Shown: positions 1 to 5,622 of the stretch, one piece after another
Numbering within the stretch: the first letter of the stretch is position 1
How the letters are laid out: every line of letters starts with the position of its first letter
Assembly: GCA_026391935.1 (NCBI GenBank)
Contig: JAPLDC010000366.1
Coordinates: 1-6,794, forward strand
DNA length: 6,794 nucleotides
DNA from: Bacteroidota bacterium
GTDB lineage: Bacteria > Bacteroidota > Bacteroidia > 2-12-FULL-35-15
Reading direction: 5' to 3'
Made by a program: the position numbers and the translations under genes
The notes under the pieces: model-generated
What the model was told of the DNA's origin: nothing
Database searches by the model: none
Seen by the model: the letters and a program-made list of their open reading frames with translations, nothing else

Positions 1-286
1 GTCTGTTGAAACTGCTGCTATCCGTGAAGTAGAGGAGGAGTGCGGAATTGGAAAGTTAAAAATTATAAAGGAAATAGAATCTACCTACCATATTTACTAT
101 TTGAAAGGAAAAGAAGTATTGAAGCGTACCTATTGGTTTGAGATGAATTGTAAGGATGAGTCGGCATTGGTTCCTCAGCTTGAGGAAGGTATTACAGAAG
201 TAAAATGGTTGTCGAAAAATAATTTGAACCAGGTTCTTGAAAATACATATGAATCCGTTAAAGAAGTGATGAATTTTATTTCCTAA
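1..286 (+). CDS. NUDIX hydrolase, C-terminal part (5' end outside window)
   Basis: The frame is open from base 2 to the TAA at 284-286 and gives 94 residues with no start, so the gene begins upstream. The first 16 residues complete a NUDIX box (consensus GX5EX7REUXEEXGU): SVETAAI is the X7 spacer and REVEEECGI follows, with the metal-binding glutamates at visible residues 9, 12 and 13. The box's own glycine and first glutamate lie just outside the window. NUDIX enzymes cleave nucleoside diphosphates linked to another group, using Mg2+; the substrate cannot be read from this part. The rest (YWFEM, PQLEEGITEVKWL, NTYESVKEVM) looks like the small single-domain NUDIX proteins common in Bacteroidota. 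A TTG at 101 is not the start, because it would discard the catalytic box. The stop overlaps the convergent TlpA-like gene. Family confident; substrate unknown. Confidence 0.9.
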   Translation, partial: SVETAAIREVEEECGIGKLKIIKEIESTYHIYYLKGKEVLKRTYWFEMNCKDESALVPQLEEGITEVKWLSKNNLNQVLENTYESVKEVMNFIS

Positions 287-1698
287 CGATTCTTTTTATC
301 ACCCACCATTTGCGCTTTACCTTTTGGTTTTACGATATCAAAAAAAGCGCGGTCAATATCTTCTTCCGGACTATCTGCTGGAACTTGAATAAATTTCCCA
401 TCTGGATCTATCAAAAAATAAGAAGGCATAGATCTGATTTCGTAATTGCTTTTTAATTTCCCTAAGGAATTGTCATATAAAAATAACCAATTGTATTTCG
501 GGTTTTTTAACAGAAATTTTTTTAATTCTTCATCTGTTTTGTCTGAAGATATACTTACAAAAGTTATCCGTTCCCCATACGTTTTTATTAAGGATGGAAT
601 AATTTTCATTTGTTGCTGACAGGCGGAACACGTCGGGTCGTAAAACATCAGATAAACATATTTTTTAGTTCTGAGGTCATCAAGACTATGTGTTACGCCT
701 GTTTTATCAGGCAATTCAAATAAAGGCGCTTTACCGCCTGCCTTTAATTTCGAAAAAGAGTTTAAAATAGTTTGAGCAATGCGTTTGTGCTCCGCGATAG
801 TAGTTTCTTGAGTTATCTGTTGCAAAATTGCTATTATGCTTGGCCTTTTGAAAAAATTATCATAATAAGCTTCATACAATCCTTTTATTAATACCAATTC
901 CCTTATGGTGTCGTTTTGTAAAAAAACATCACGTTTTAATACGTCCATCGTTCCTGAAAAACTACCACGATCGTTGATTTGGAAGTTCAATACTTCTCCC
1001 GGTTTTGTCATTGAAAAGTCCTGAACTTTTTGTTTGAAAAAATCATTAAAAAAGATCATATACTCTGGATTATTATAAAGGATAGGCTTTTGAAAAAGAT
1101 ATTCAGCAAATAATTTTTTCTCACTCATTTTTGTTTTTTGTTCGAGTGCAGCAATTGTATACCGGATATAATTTTTAAAATAGGGATTATTGACAGTCGA
1201 ATAATATTCATTCATTGCTAATTTAAATGAATCGATCTTTGTTTGTGCCCTTACTCTTAGGTAAGAATTGACCATGAAGTCTTCGAATCGGTCATCATAA
1301 TTCATTGTCAATGAATTAATTTCTGTTTTACTTTTTAATTTGATGGAAAGTTTAACATCGTGCTCCAGGTTGGGGTTTTGATAGGTCGTGGAATCCGGAG
1401 GAAATAAAATGATTTCATAATTTCCATTTGGCTCAACATACAGGGAAGAAATATTTTTTTCTACTTTCAACGTAATGTATTGAATGTCTTTGGTGTTAAA
1501 TTCGAGTGTAAAATTACCGGCCGAGTCAATTACCGAATATGTCAATTGCTTTTGAGTATTGGATATGTAATCGTTGTTAACCCATACGCCAATTTCTTTA
1601 TAGGCATAGTTTTTTCCAACACCTTTCAAAATCACATTTTGTGCCTGTGAAAAAAAGGATAGAAAAATGCTTGAAAGGATTAAAGAAATTTTATTCAT
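283..1698 (-). CDS. Exported TlpA-like thioredoxin-fold protein
   Basis: The product has 471 residues. Residues 1-19 form a signal peptide (MNKIS, hydrophobic core, then SQA before QN), so the mature protein should be periplasmic or membrane-attached; no lipobox cysteine is seen. Residues about 21-100 are a beta-rich N-terminal region like the DUF4369-type domains fused to TlpA proteins in this phylum (GNFTLEFNT, LYVEPNGNYEIIL). Residues 110-315 are mostly helical. Residues 320-455 are a thioredoxin/TlpA domain: GKAPLFELPD opening, active site C357-S-A-C360 within FYDPTCSACQQQM, and cis-proline P425 in SMPSYFLID. TlpA relatives reduce or exchange disulfides in periplasmic proteins; the DPTC-type site without the usual WC tryptophan is common in Bacteroidota versions. 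The partner is unknown. The gene lies 116 bp downstream of coaD with no clear promoter or terminator between, so read-through is possible. The ATG at 1696-1698 fits the signal peptide. Confidence 0.9.
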   Translation of the reverse strand: MNKISLILSSIFLSFFSQAQNVILKGVGKNYAYKEIGVWVNNDYISNTQKQLTYSVIDSAGNFTLEFNTKDIQYITLKVEKNISSLYVEPNGNYEIILFPPDSTTYQNPNLEHDVKLSIKLKSKTEINSLTMNYDDRFEDFMVNSYLRVRAQTKIDSFKLAMNEYYSTVNNPYFKNYIRYTIAALEQKTKMSEKKLFAEYLFQKPILYNNPEYMIFFNDFFKQKVQDFSMTKPGEVLNFQINDRGSFSGTMDVLKRDVFLQNDTIRELVLIKGLYEAYYDNFFKRPSIIAILQQITQETTIAEHKRIAQTILNSFSKLKAGGKAPLFELPDKTGVTHSLDDLRTKKYVYLMFYDPTCSACQQQMKIIPSLIKTYGERITFVSISSDKTDEELKKFLLKNPKYNWLFLYDNSLGKLKSNYEIRSMPSYFLIDPDGKFIQVPADSPEEDIDRAFFDIVKPKGKAQMVGDKKNR

Positions 1699-1814
1699 CT
1701 TATTTTATTTCTTTTAGATCAAGGTTTCGCCAAGCTCTATTTATTGTTGGTCATTGATTGATAAAAATAAAATGACATTTTTGTTTTCGACTGGAATGCA
1801 ATTTTTATGCCTGA
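1699..1814. other. Intergenic gap between coaD and the TlpA-like gene
   Basis: This is a 116-bp AT-rich spacer between two same-strand genes. On the minus strand the closest match to the Bacteroidota -7 element TAnnTTTG is TATTTTTA (7 of 8), with no TTG 19-21 nt upstream, so I do not call a promoter. A short mirror AAAATGACATTTT at 1769-1781 could pair only five A/T-rich bases and is not a credible terminator. Nothing else is seen. Confidence 0.5.
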
Positions 1815-2285
1815 TTACATTGCTTTTAAATCAATTCCTTTCGGGACAAAAGGGGAGGCATCACCACCATTTCTGATTATATCACGCACAATTGTTGAAT
1901 TTATTGCAGAAAGTTCGGGAATTGGTAAAATAAATATCGTTTCGATTTGCGGAGCCATCACTTTGTTGTTTTGAGCAATAGATTTTTCAAATTCAAAATC
2001 TGCTGAAGTGCGCAATCCACGAAGTATAAAATGTGCATTTATTTTTTTGCAAAATTCTATAGTTAATCCTGTATACGATTCGATACGCACCTTTGGTTCA
2101 TTCTCAAAAACGTATTTTATCCATTTTTGACGCTGTTCGATAGGGAAATAACTTTGTTTGTTGCTATTGATACCGATGGCAATTATTATCTCATCGAAAA
2201 GTGGTAAAGCTCTTCTTAAAATATTTTCATGTCCTTTTGTGATTGGGTCAAATGAGCCGGGAAATATTGCAATGCGTTTATCCAT
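1815..2285 (-). CDS. coaD: Pantetheine-phosphate adenylyltransferase (CoaD)
   Basis: CoaD transfers AMP from ATP to 4'-phosphopantetheine, giving dephospho-CoA, the penultimate step of coenzyme A synthesis in the cytoplasm. The start chosen is the ATG at 2283-2285, giving 156 residues, the usual family length. An open extension to 2354 would add 23 residues before the universal MxxRIAxFPGSFDP beginning and is rejected. Visible family signatures are GSFDPITKGH (residues 10-19, the nucleotidyltransferase T/SxGH motif), K43, LRGLRTSADFEFE (residues 88-100, phosphopantetheine and ATP contacts), QIETIFI (113-119) and INSTIVRD (128-135). The last corresponds to the usual ISST(L/I)VR, with asparagine in place of the first serine. 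The gene follows rsmD by 80 bp on the same strand, a pairing conserved across many bacteria. It may have its own promoter in that gap (see 2308-2320). Assignment is essentially certain. Confidence 0.97.
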   Translation of the reverse strand: MDKRIAIFPGSFDPITKGHENILRRALPLFDEIIIAIGINSNKQSYFPIEQRQKWIKYVFENEPKVRIESYTGLTIEFCKKINAHFILRGLRTSADFEFEKSIAQNNKVMAPQIETIFILPIPELSAINSTIVRDIIRNGGDASPFVPKGIDLKAM

Positions 2286-2307
2286 GACAGTAGAGTTACA
2301 AATTATT

Positions 2308-2320
2308 ACGAATTTACGAA
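2308..2320 (-). promoter_or_regulatory. Possible coaD promoter element (TTCGTAAATTCGT)
   Basis: On the minus strand the 13 bases TTCGTAAATTCGT end 22 nt before the coaD ATG. They contain TAAATTCG, a 7-of-8 match to the Bacteroidota -7 consensus TAnnTTTG. No TTG (-33 element) is found at the normal spacing. The same 13-mer lies 20 nt before the helicase ATG at 3857-3869, which strengthens the case that it is a functional element. It could equally be an operator, because it is a TTCGT direct repeat spaced by AAA. Confidence 0.35.
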
Positions 2321-2365
2321 AACTTTTTAATTTACGATCATTCGCAAAATTCAATTGAACAGGTC

Positions 2366-2911
2366 TTATTCATTGCCTTTTTGCTCGAAAATTGAAAAGT
2401 TTACATTTCCATAACTGCGGTGTTCTTTAAAATTTGGTAGTTTGGATAGAACTGTATTTGGCCCATGCTCAACGATTAGCCAGCCACTTTGTTTCAATAG
2501 ATTGTTGGCAAAAACAAGCTCGGGAAGAAGTTCAAAGTTTTCCATTTCATAAGGCGGATCACAAAAAATAATGTGATACGGAACAGTTGAACGTTTTAAA
2601 AAAGCAAAGGCGTCAGATTTTATTACTTTAACAGCTTCCATCTTAAAATCAGCACTCGTTCTTTTTGTAAATTCGCAACAATGGAAATTACTATCCACAC
2701 AGGTAATATCACCACATCCTCTGGAAGCAAATTCATAGGTGATATTTCCTGTTCCACAAAAGAGATCCAGGATCTTTAATCCTTCAAATTCAAAATGATT
2801 GTTTAAGATATTGAAGATACTCTCTTTCGCAAAATCTGTAGTTGGCCGTACAGGAAGATTTTTTGGAGGGTGAATGACTCTTCCTTTGTGTTTCCCACTG
2901 ATGATACGCAT
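2366..2911 (-). CDS. rsmD: 16S rRNA (guanine(966)-N2)-methyltransferase RsmD
   Basis: RsmD uses S-adenosylmethionine to methylate N2 of G966 in 16S rRNA during 30S subunit assembly. The 181-residue product has the family layout: RIISGKHKGRVI at the N-terminus, RPTTDFAKESIFNIL (residues 22-36), the SAM-binding DLFCGTGN (49-56), the acidic ribose-binding D73 after beta-2, and the catalytic DPPY (118-121) in IIFCDPPYEM. LIVEHG (145-150) is a late Rossmann strand. Length matches the family. The start codon ATG (2909-2911) overlaps the DUF3822 stop by one base in a TAATG arrangement, so the two are probably translated in a coupled way from one mRNA. No Shine-Dalgarno sequence is evident, as is usual for this phylum. 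coaD follows 80 bp downstream. Confidence 0.96.
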   Translation of the reverse strand: MRIISGKHKGRVIHPPKNLPVRPTTDFAKESIFNILNNHFEFEGLKILDLFCGTGNITYEFASRGCGDITCVDSNFHCCEFTKRTSADFKMEAVKVIKSDAFAFLKRSTVPYHIIFCDPPYEMENFELLPELVFANNLLKQSGWLIVEHGPNTVLSKLPNFKEHRSYGNVNFSIFEQKGNE

Positions 2912-3786
2912 TATGATGAATGGCTATTGAACAAAGTGAAATAAGAATGTTTTGGTAGTGTTTGAAGTTGATAACTGTAGTCACTATCTCCACTGCGTTC
3001 CTCAAATTTTATATTACGGATGTATTTATTGGCAAGTGTATATACTATAGCCGTTTTTTCTAATTCTCCCAATAATAATGTTTCTATTTTTTCAGGATTC
3101 AGTTGCAATTGTTCACATGCAAACATAAGATAATAAATAAAATCTTCTGGAGTATGGTAATTAAATGTGTTGTAAAAGACTAGTTTTTTTCCGTCGATAA
3201 CAAGCGTTTCAAAGTGTGTCGACTGAATATGAACATAAAGCTTTTTGCCTGTTTGGTTTTTATTATTTGCAACCAAAGTGTCAATTAATATGCTGGAATG
3301 ATGGTGGTATTGTATATTCGTATAACTAGCATTCATTTTTGTTTTCAAGGATAGAGGAAAAGCAAAAATGTTTTTTGCTTCCAGGCTTTTTATTTCATCA
3401 ACAACTATAATTTCATTTCCTTCCAATGAAGCATTGAAATCCAAGTACATCTTTTTTCTATCCTCTTCAAATAATACATTTGGAATAAGCGTAGAAAGAT
3501 TATTTACAATGATACAAGCCACAGATTGAAATTTATGACCGGTGAGTTTGCTGTCTTTTAACAGGGAATCGTATAGGTCGTCTAAGGTCTCAAAATTAGA
3601 AGTGCTCACTACTTTGTATTGCTCTAAAGCAATGTATTTGTTTTTTTGATTGTCGTGAACAGCAACCTGAATGTCATTCATGCCGATCTGAAGAAGCAAT
3701 TTATAGGATGCTGTTTTTTTTGCATCAAAAGCCTCATCAATGAATGAATGAATTTGTGTTAGCCTGTTTTTTATTTCAGTTGACAT
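2911..3786 (-). CDS. DUF3822 family protein
   Basis: The 291-residue product has no signal peptide or membrane segment and should be cytoplasmic. It matches the DUF3822 family, which I know only from Bacteroidota and which has no established function. Signature stretches are YKLLLQIGMNDIQVAVHD (28-45), KYIALEQYKV (50-59), NTFNYHTPEDFIYYLMF (206-222), EKIETLLLGELE (232-243) and LPKHSYFTLFNS near the end (278-289). The two-lobe repetition of beta-rich 'IG/VHIQ' openings followed by helices recalls the actin/PilM-like (ASKHA) fold, but that is inference; I do not see clear phosphate-binding loops. It is the first gene of a minus-strand set with rsmD, overlapping its start by one base. This placement beside rsmD and coaD is typical of the family. 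M1 is preferred because the next methionine is residue 36, inside the first conserved strand. Confidence 0.88.
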   Translation of the reverse strand: MSTEIKNRLTQIHSFIDEAFDAKKTASYKLLLQIGMNDIQVAVHDNQKNKYIALEQYKVVSTSNFETLDDLYDSLLKDSKLTGHKFQSVACIIVNNLSTLIPNVLFEEDRKKMYLDFNASLEGNEIIVVDEIKSLEAKNIFAFPLSLKTKMNASYTNIQYHHHSSILIDTLVANNKNQTGKKLYVHIQSTHFETLVIDGKKLVFYNTFNYHTPEDFIYYLMFACEQLQLNPEKIETLLLGELEKTAIVYTLANKYIRNIKFEERSGDSDYSYQLQTLPKHSYFTLFNSHSS

Positions 3787-3792
3787 GAGTCA

Positions 3793-3800
3793 CAAAGATA
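3793..3800 (-). promoter_or_regulatory. Putative -7 promoter element of the DUF3822-rsmD transcript
   Basis: On the minus strand TATCTTTG is a perfect match to the Bacteroidota -7 consensus TAnnTTTG. Only six bases separate it from the DUF3822 ATG, so transcription would begin within a few bases of the start codon. No TTG is present 19-21 nt further upstream, so the -33 half is missing. Confidence 0.5.
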
Positions 3801-3856
3801 TAAATTTTAGCGGTTCATTTTTAATTGTAATTCATTCCTGCTCTTTATCGTTCATA

Positions 3857-3869
3857 TTCGTAAATTCGT
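3857..3869 (+). promoter_or_regulatory. Possible helicase promoter element (TTCGTAAATTCGT)
   Basis: This 13-mer is identical to the one upstream of coaD on the other strand and ends 20 nt before the helicase ATG. Its TAAATTCG core (3861-3868) is a 7-of-8 match to TAnnTTTG. No TTG is found at the -33 spacing. It lies in the 103-bp divergent region shared with the DUF3822 promoter. Confidence 0.35.
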
Positions 3870-3889
3870 CCTATTCAGAATACGATAAA

Positions 3890-5113
3890 ATGAAGCAAGA
3901 GGAATTTAGTAAAATATTAATAAGCAGTTTCCCATTTGAAACAACAAGTGGGCAGCGGATATTATTTACTAAACTTTCCGAATTTATTCTCAATAAAAAT
4001 GCTGATCAGATCTTTGTTTTAAAAGGGTATGCAGGAACTGGGAAAACGACTATCGTTCGATCCTTGGTTCAAAGTTTGCCAGCTGTGAATGGTAAAACAG
4101 TTTTGCTAGCTCCTACGGGTAGAGCAGCCAAGGTGCTTTCAAATTATACAGGAAAACAGGCTTATACCATTCATATGCTATTCATTGGTGACACTGCTCA
4201 GTTGCCACCAGTTGGATTGGATGTTAGTCCGGCACTCGACATCGAATTTTTAAAAGCCTCTTTTTATTTTCAAATTGATTGGTATGAATTAACTGAAGTA
4301 GTTCGGCAATCAGAAGCTTCCGGAATATTAACGAATGCAACATTCATCCGTGATCAGATAAAAAATAGTTCAGGCAGCAAGCCTCATTTTCAAGTAAATA
4401 GTTTTAAAGATATTATTCGGCTGGGAGGTGATGAGTTAGAAGATGCACTGAATAGTACTTATTCGAAATACGGCGCAGAAGAAACGATGGTGATCTGTCG
4501 TTCTAATAAGCGGGCAAATATTTTTAATCAGCAGATCAGAGCGCGTATTCGTTGGCAGGAAAATGAGTTGTCTGCAGGTGATTATATGATGGTGGTAAAG
4601 AATAATTATTTTTGGCTTCCCGAAGAATCTAAAGCCGGATTTATTGCTAATGGCGATATTATTGAATTGATGAGTATCGGAAAAATTCAGGAGATGCATG
4701 GATTCAGGTTTGCTGATGTGAGAATGCGTTTGATCGATTATCCGGATGAACCGGAATTGGAAACACGTTTGATATTAGATACTATCATGAGTGAAGCGCC
4801 TGCCCTCTCGCAGCAAGACAATAAACGTTTGTATGAATCTGTTTCGATGGATTATAATGATATTCCGGATAAACGATTGAGATTAAAAAAGGTGAAGGAA
4901 GATGGTTTTTTTAATGCGCTTCAAGTGAAGTTTGCTTATGCAGTAACCTGTCATAAGGCACAAGGCGGACAATGGCCATGTGTGTTTGTGGAGCAAGGTT
5001 ATTTGACAGATGAAATGATCAATACAGAGTATCTGCGTTGGCTGTATACTGCTGTTTCAAGGGCTTCTGAAAAATTGTATTTGGTGAATTTTAATAAAGA
5101 TTTTTTTGAATAG
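3890..5113 (+). CDS. RecD-like helicase/AAA ATPase with motif II (Walker B) deleted
   Basis: From the ATG at 3890 the product is 407 residues. An open extension back to 3785 crosses both divergent promoter candidates and has no family-like sequence, so it is rejected. It is a superfamily 1 RecD/Pif1-type protein like the 'ATP-dependent RecD-like DNA helicase' found beside DUF3822 in Bacteroidota, usually about 470 residues. Visible motifs are: a Q-motif-like TSGQ (19-22); Walker A GYAGTGKT (46-53); motif Ia APTGRAAKVL (74-83) and TIH (93-95); motif III GDTAQLPPVG (100-109); TEVVRQ (135-140); motif IV ICRSNKRAN (202-210); motif V HKAQGGQW (355-362); and motif VI YTAVSRA (386-392). Between TIH and motif III there are only four residues, MLFI, where relatives have about 55-70 including the DEAS Walker B box. 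The reading frame is intact across the gap, so this looks like an in-frame deletion. ATP hydrolysis and unwinding are probably lost. It converges on the next gene with 8 bp between stops. Confidence 0.9.
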   Translation: MKQEEFSKILISSFPFETTSGQRILFTKLSEFILNKNADQIFVLKGYAGTGKTTIVRSLVQSLPAVNGKTVLLAPTGRAAKVLSNYTGKQAYTIHMLFIGDTAQLPPVGLDVSPALDIEFLKASFYFQIDWYELTEVVRQSEASGILTNATFIRDQIKNSSGSKPHFQVNSFKDIIRLGGDELEDALNSTYSKYGAEETMVICRSNKRANIFNQQIRARIRWQENELSAGDYMMVVKNNYFWLPEESKAGFIANGDIIELMSIGKIQEMHGFRFADVRMRLIDYPDEPELETRLILDTIMSEAPALSQQDNKRLYESVSMDYNDIPDKRLRLKKVKEDGFFNALQVKFAYAVTCHKAQGGQWPCVFVEQGYLTDEMINTEYLRWLYTAVSRASEKLYLVNFNKDFFE

Positions 5114-5127
5114 TCAAACAACTATTC
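5108..5127. repeat. Inverted repeat spanning two convergent stop codons
   Basis: GAATAGT (5108-5114) and ACTATTC (5121-5127) form a perfect 7-bp inverted repeat around a six-base loop. The TAG stops of the helicase (5111-5113, plus) and the small exported gene (5124-5122, minus) lie one in each arm. Neither direction has a T-tract after the stem: the run of seven T lies before it on the plus strand. It is therefore a weak candidate terminator at best. Confidence 0.4.
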
Positions 5128-5523
5128 GTCCTTCTCATAAGCAAGCCCAATCTTTGAAGTGAATTTTGGCCAATCGATGAGTGTACCATTTTTTTCCTTC
5201 ACTTTTATATTTGAAAAAAATAGAGTAGTGCCTTTATCAACGCGTTTGATCTTATTTTGCATAGTTGATGATAAGGTCGTTCCGATCACCGTTTCCTGAG
5301 AAGCGATTCCCTGAATAGTAACCATCACATCAAAAGATACTACTGCCGAGTCCAGAATGTTGCCGTAATAATCTTTCCCGATCAACCTGTTATTTACATT
5401 ATCGAAAAATATAGAATAAACCTGACCCTTTTTTTGGACTTTAATAGTTCCACCATTATCTTGTTGAGCAATTAAAGAAAAGGAAAGAAAAATAAATAAA
5501 AATAAAAACAGATTTTTTTTCAT
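5122..5523 (-). CDS. Small exported protein, GldM C-terminal-like
   Basis: The start taken is the ATG at 5521-5523, which opens directly on a signal peptide (MKKN, a long phenylalanine/leucine core, SLIA before QQ). The open extension to 5568 would run through the promoter and is rejected. The product has 133 residues, about 114 after cleavage, and should be exported. The mature part is beta-rich: VSFDVMVTIQG (68-78), LSSTMQNKIKRVDKG (89-103), TLFFSNIKVKEKNGT (105-119) and a terminal WPKFTSKI strand. This pattern (VxSFxV, a 'xxIxRxxxG' helix-turn, FxxIKxKxxDG) resembles the last domain of the gliding/type IX secretion protein GldM, but as a stand-alone domain with no other gliding gene in the window. 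The resemblance is from memory and not a proven homology. The gene has a strong match to a Bacteroidota promoter just upstream. Confidence 0.75.
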   Translation of the reverse strand: MKKNLFLFLFIFLSFSLIAQQDNGGTIKVQKKGQVYSIFFDNVNNRLIGKDYYGNILDSAVVSFDVMVTIQGIASQETVIGTTLSSTMQNKIKRVDKGTTLFFSNIKVKEKNGTLIDWPKFTSKIGLAYEKDE

Positions 5524-5538
5524 CTTTTTATTATGGTT

Positions 5539-5568
5539 CAAATATAAGGCCATAATTCTAGTAAACAA
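5539..5568 (-). promoter_or_regulatory. Bacteroidota-type promoter of the small exported gene
   Basis: On the minus strand TTG (5568-5566), then exactly 19 bases, then TATATTTG (5546-5539) match both halves of the phylum's primary sigma-factor promoter (-33 TTG and -7 TAnnTTTG). The -7 element ends 15 nt before the ATG at 5523, so the leader would be about 10 nt. The TTG lies in the T-tract of the upstream terminator. Confidence 0.75.
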
Positions 5569-5602
5569 AAAGCCTTGTTCAAATTACACGAACAAGGCTT
5601 TT
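5568..5602 (-). terminator. Intrinsic terminator of the mscL-DUF3078 transcript
   Basis: Bases 5568-5580 and 5590-5602 are a perfect 13-bp inverted repeat (core GCCTTGTTC / GAACAAGGC with A/T ends) around a 9-base loop. On the minus strand the stem runs into TTTTTG, so it fits a Rho-independent terminator 20 bp after the stop of the DUF3078 gene. On the plus strand it also ends in TTTT, but no plus-strand gene reads into it. Confidence 0.88.
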
Positions 5603-5622
5603 CAAAAAGTAGTATTAATCAA

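Noticed and set aside
101..286. Short plus-strand gene starting at TTG 101
   Set aside because: The same frame is open to the window edge and encodes the NUDIX box upstream of that codon.
1769..1781. AAAATGACATTTT palindrome as a coaD terminator
   Set aside because: The stem is only five A/T-rich pairs with a three-base loop, too weak to terminate.
2286..2354. 23-residue N-terminal extension of CoaD
   Set aside because: CoaD proteins start directly before the RIAxFPGSFDP strand; the extension covers the promoter-like 13-mer.
2158..2358. Plus-strand 66-codon open frame opposite coaD
   Set aside because: It is antisense to the conserved CoaD N-terminus; its sequence is explained by that gene.
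2790..3005. Minus-strand 71-codon open frame across the DUF3822/rsmD junction
   Set aside because: It is an alternative frame of two overlapping real genes and contains no conserved motif.
3785..3889. N-terminal extension of the helicase frame to an ATG at 3785
   Set aside because: It runs through the divergent promoter region and encodes unconserved hydrophobic sequence; the family-like sequence starts at the ATG at 3890.
4436..4699. Minus-strand 87-codon open frame inside the helicase gene
   Set aside because: It is a shadow of the helicase coding strand, with no start context or recognisable domain.
5524..5568. Start of the small exported protein at 5568
   Set aside because: It would put 15 residues ahead of a clean signal peptide and place the start codon in the -33 element.
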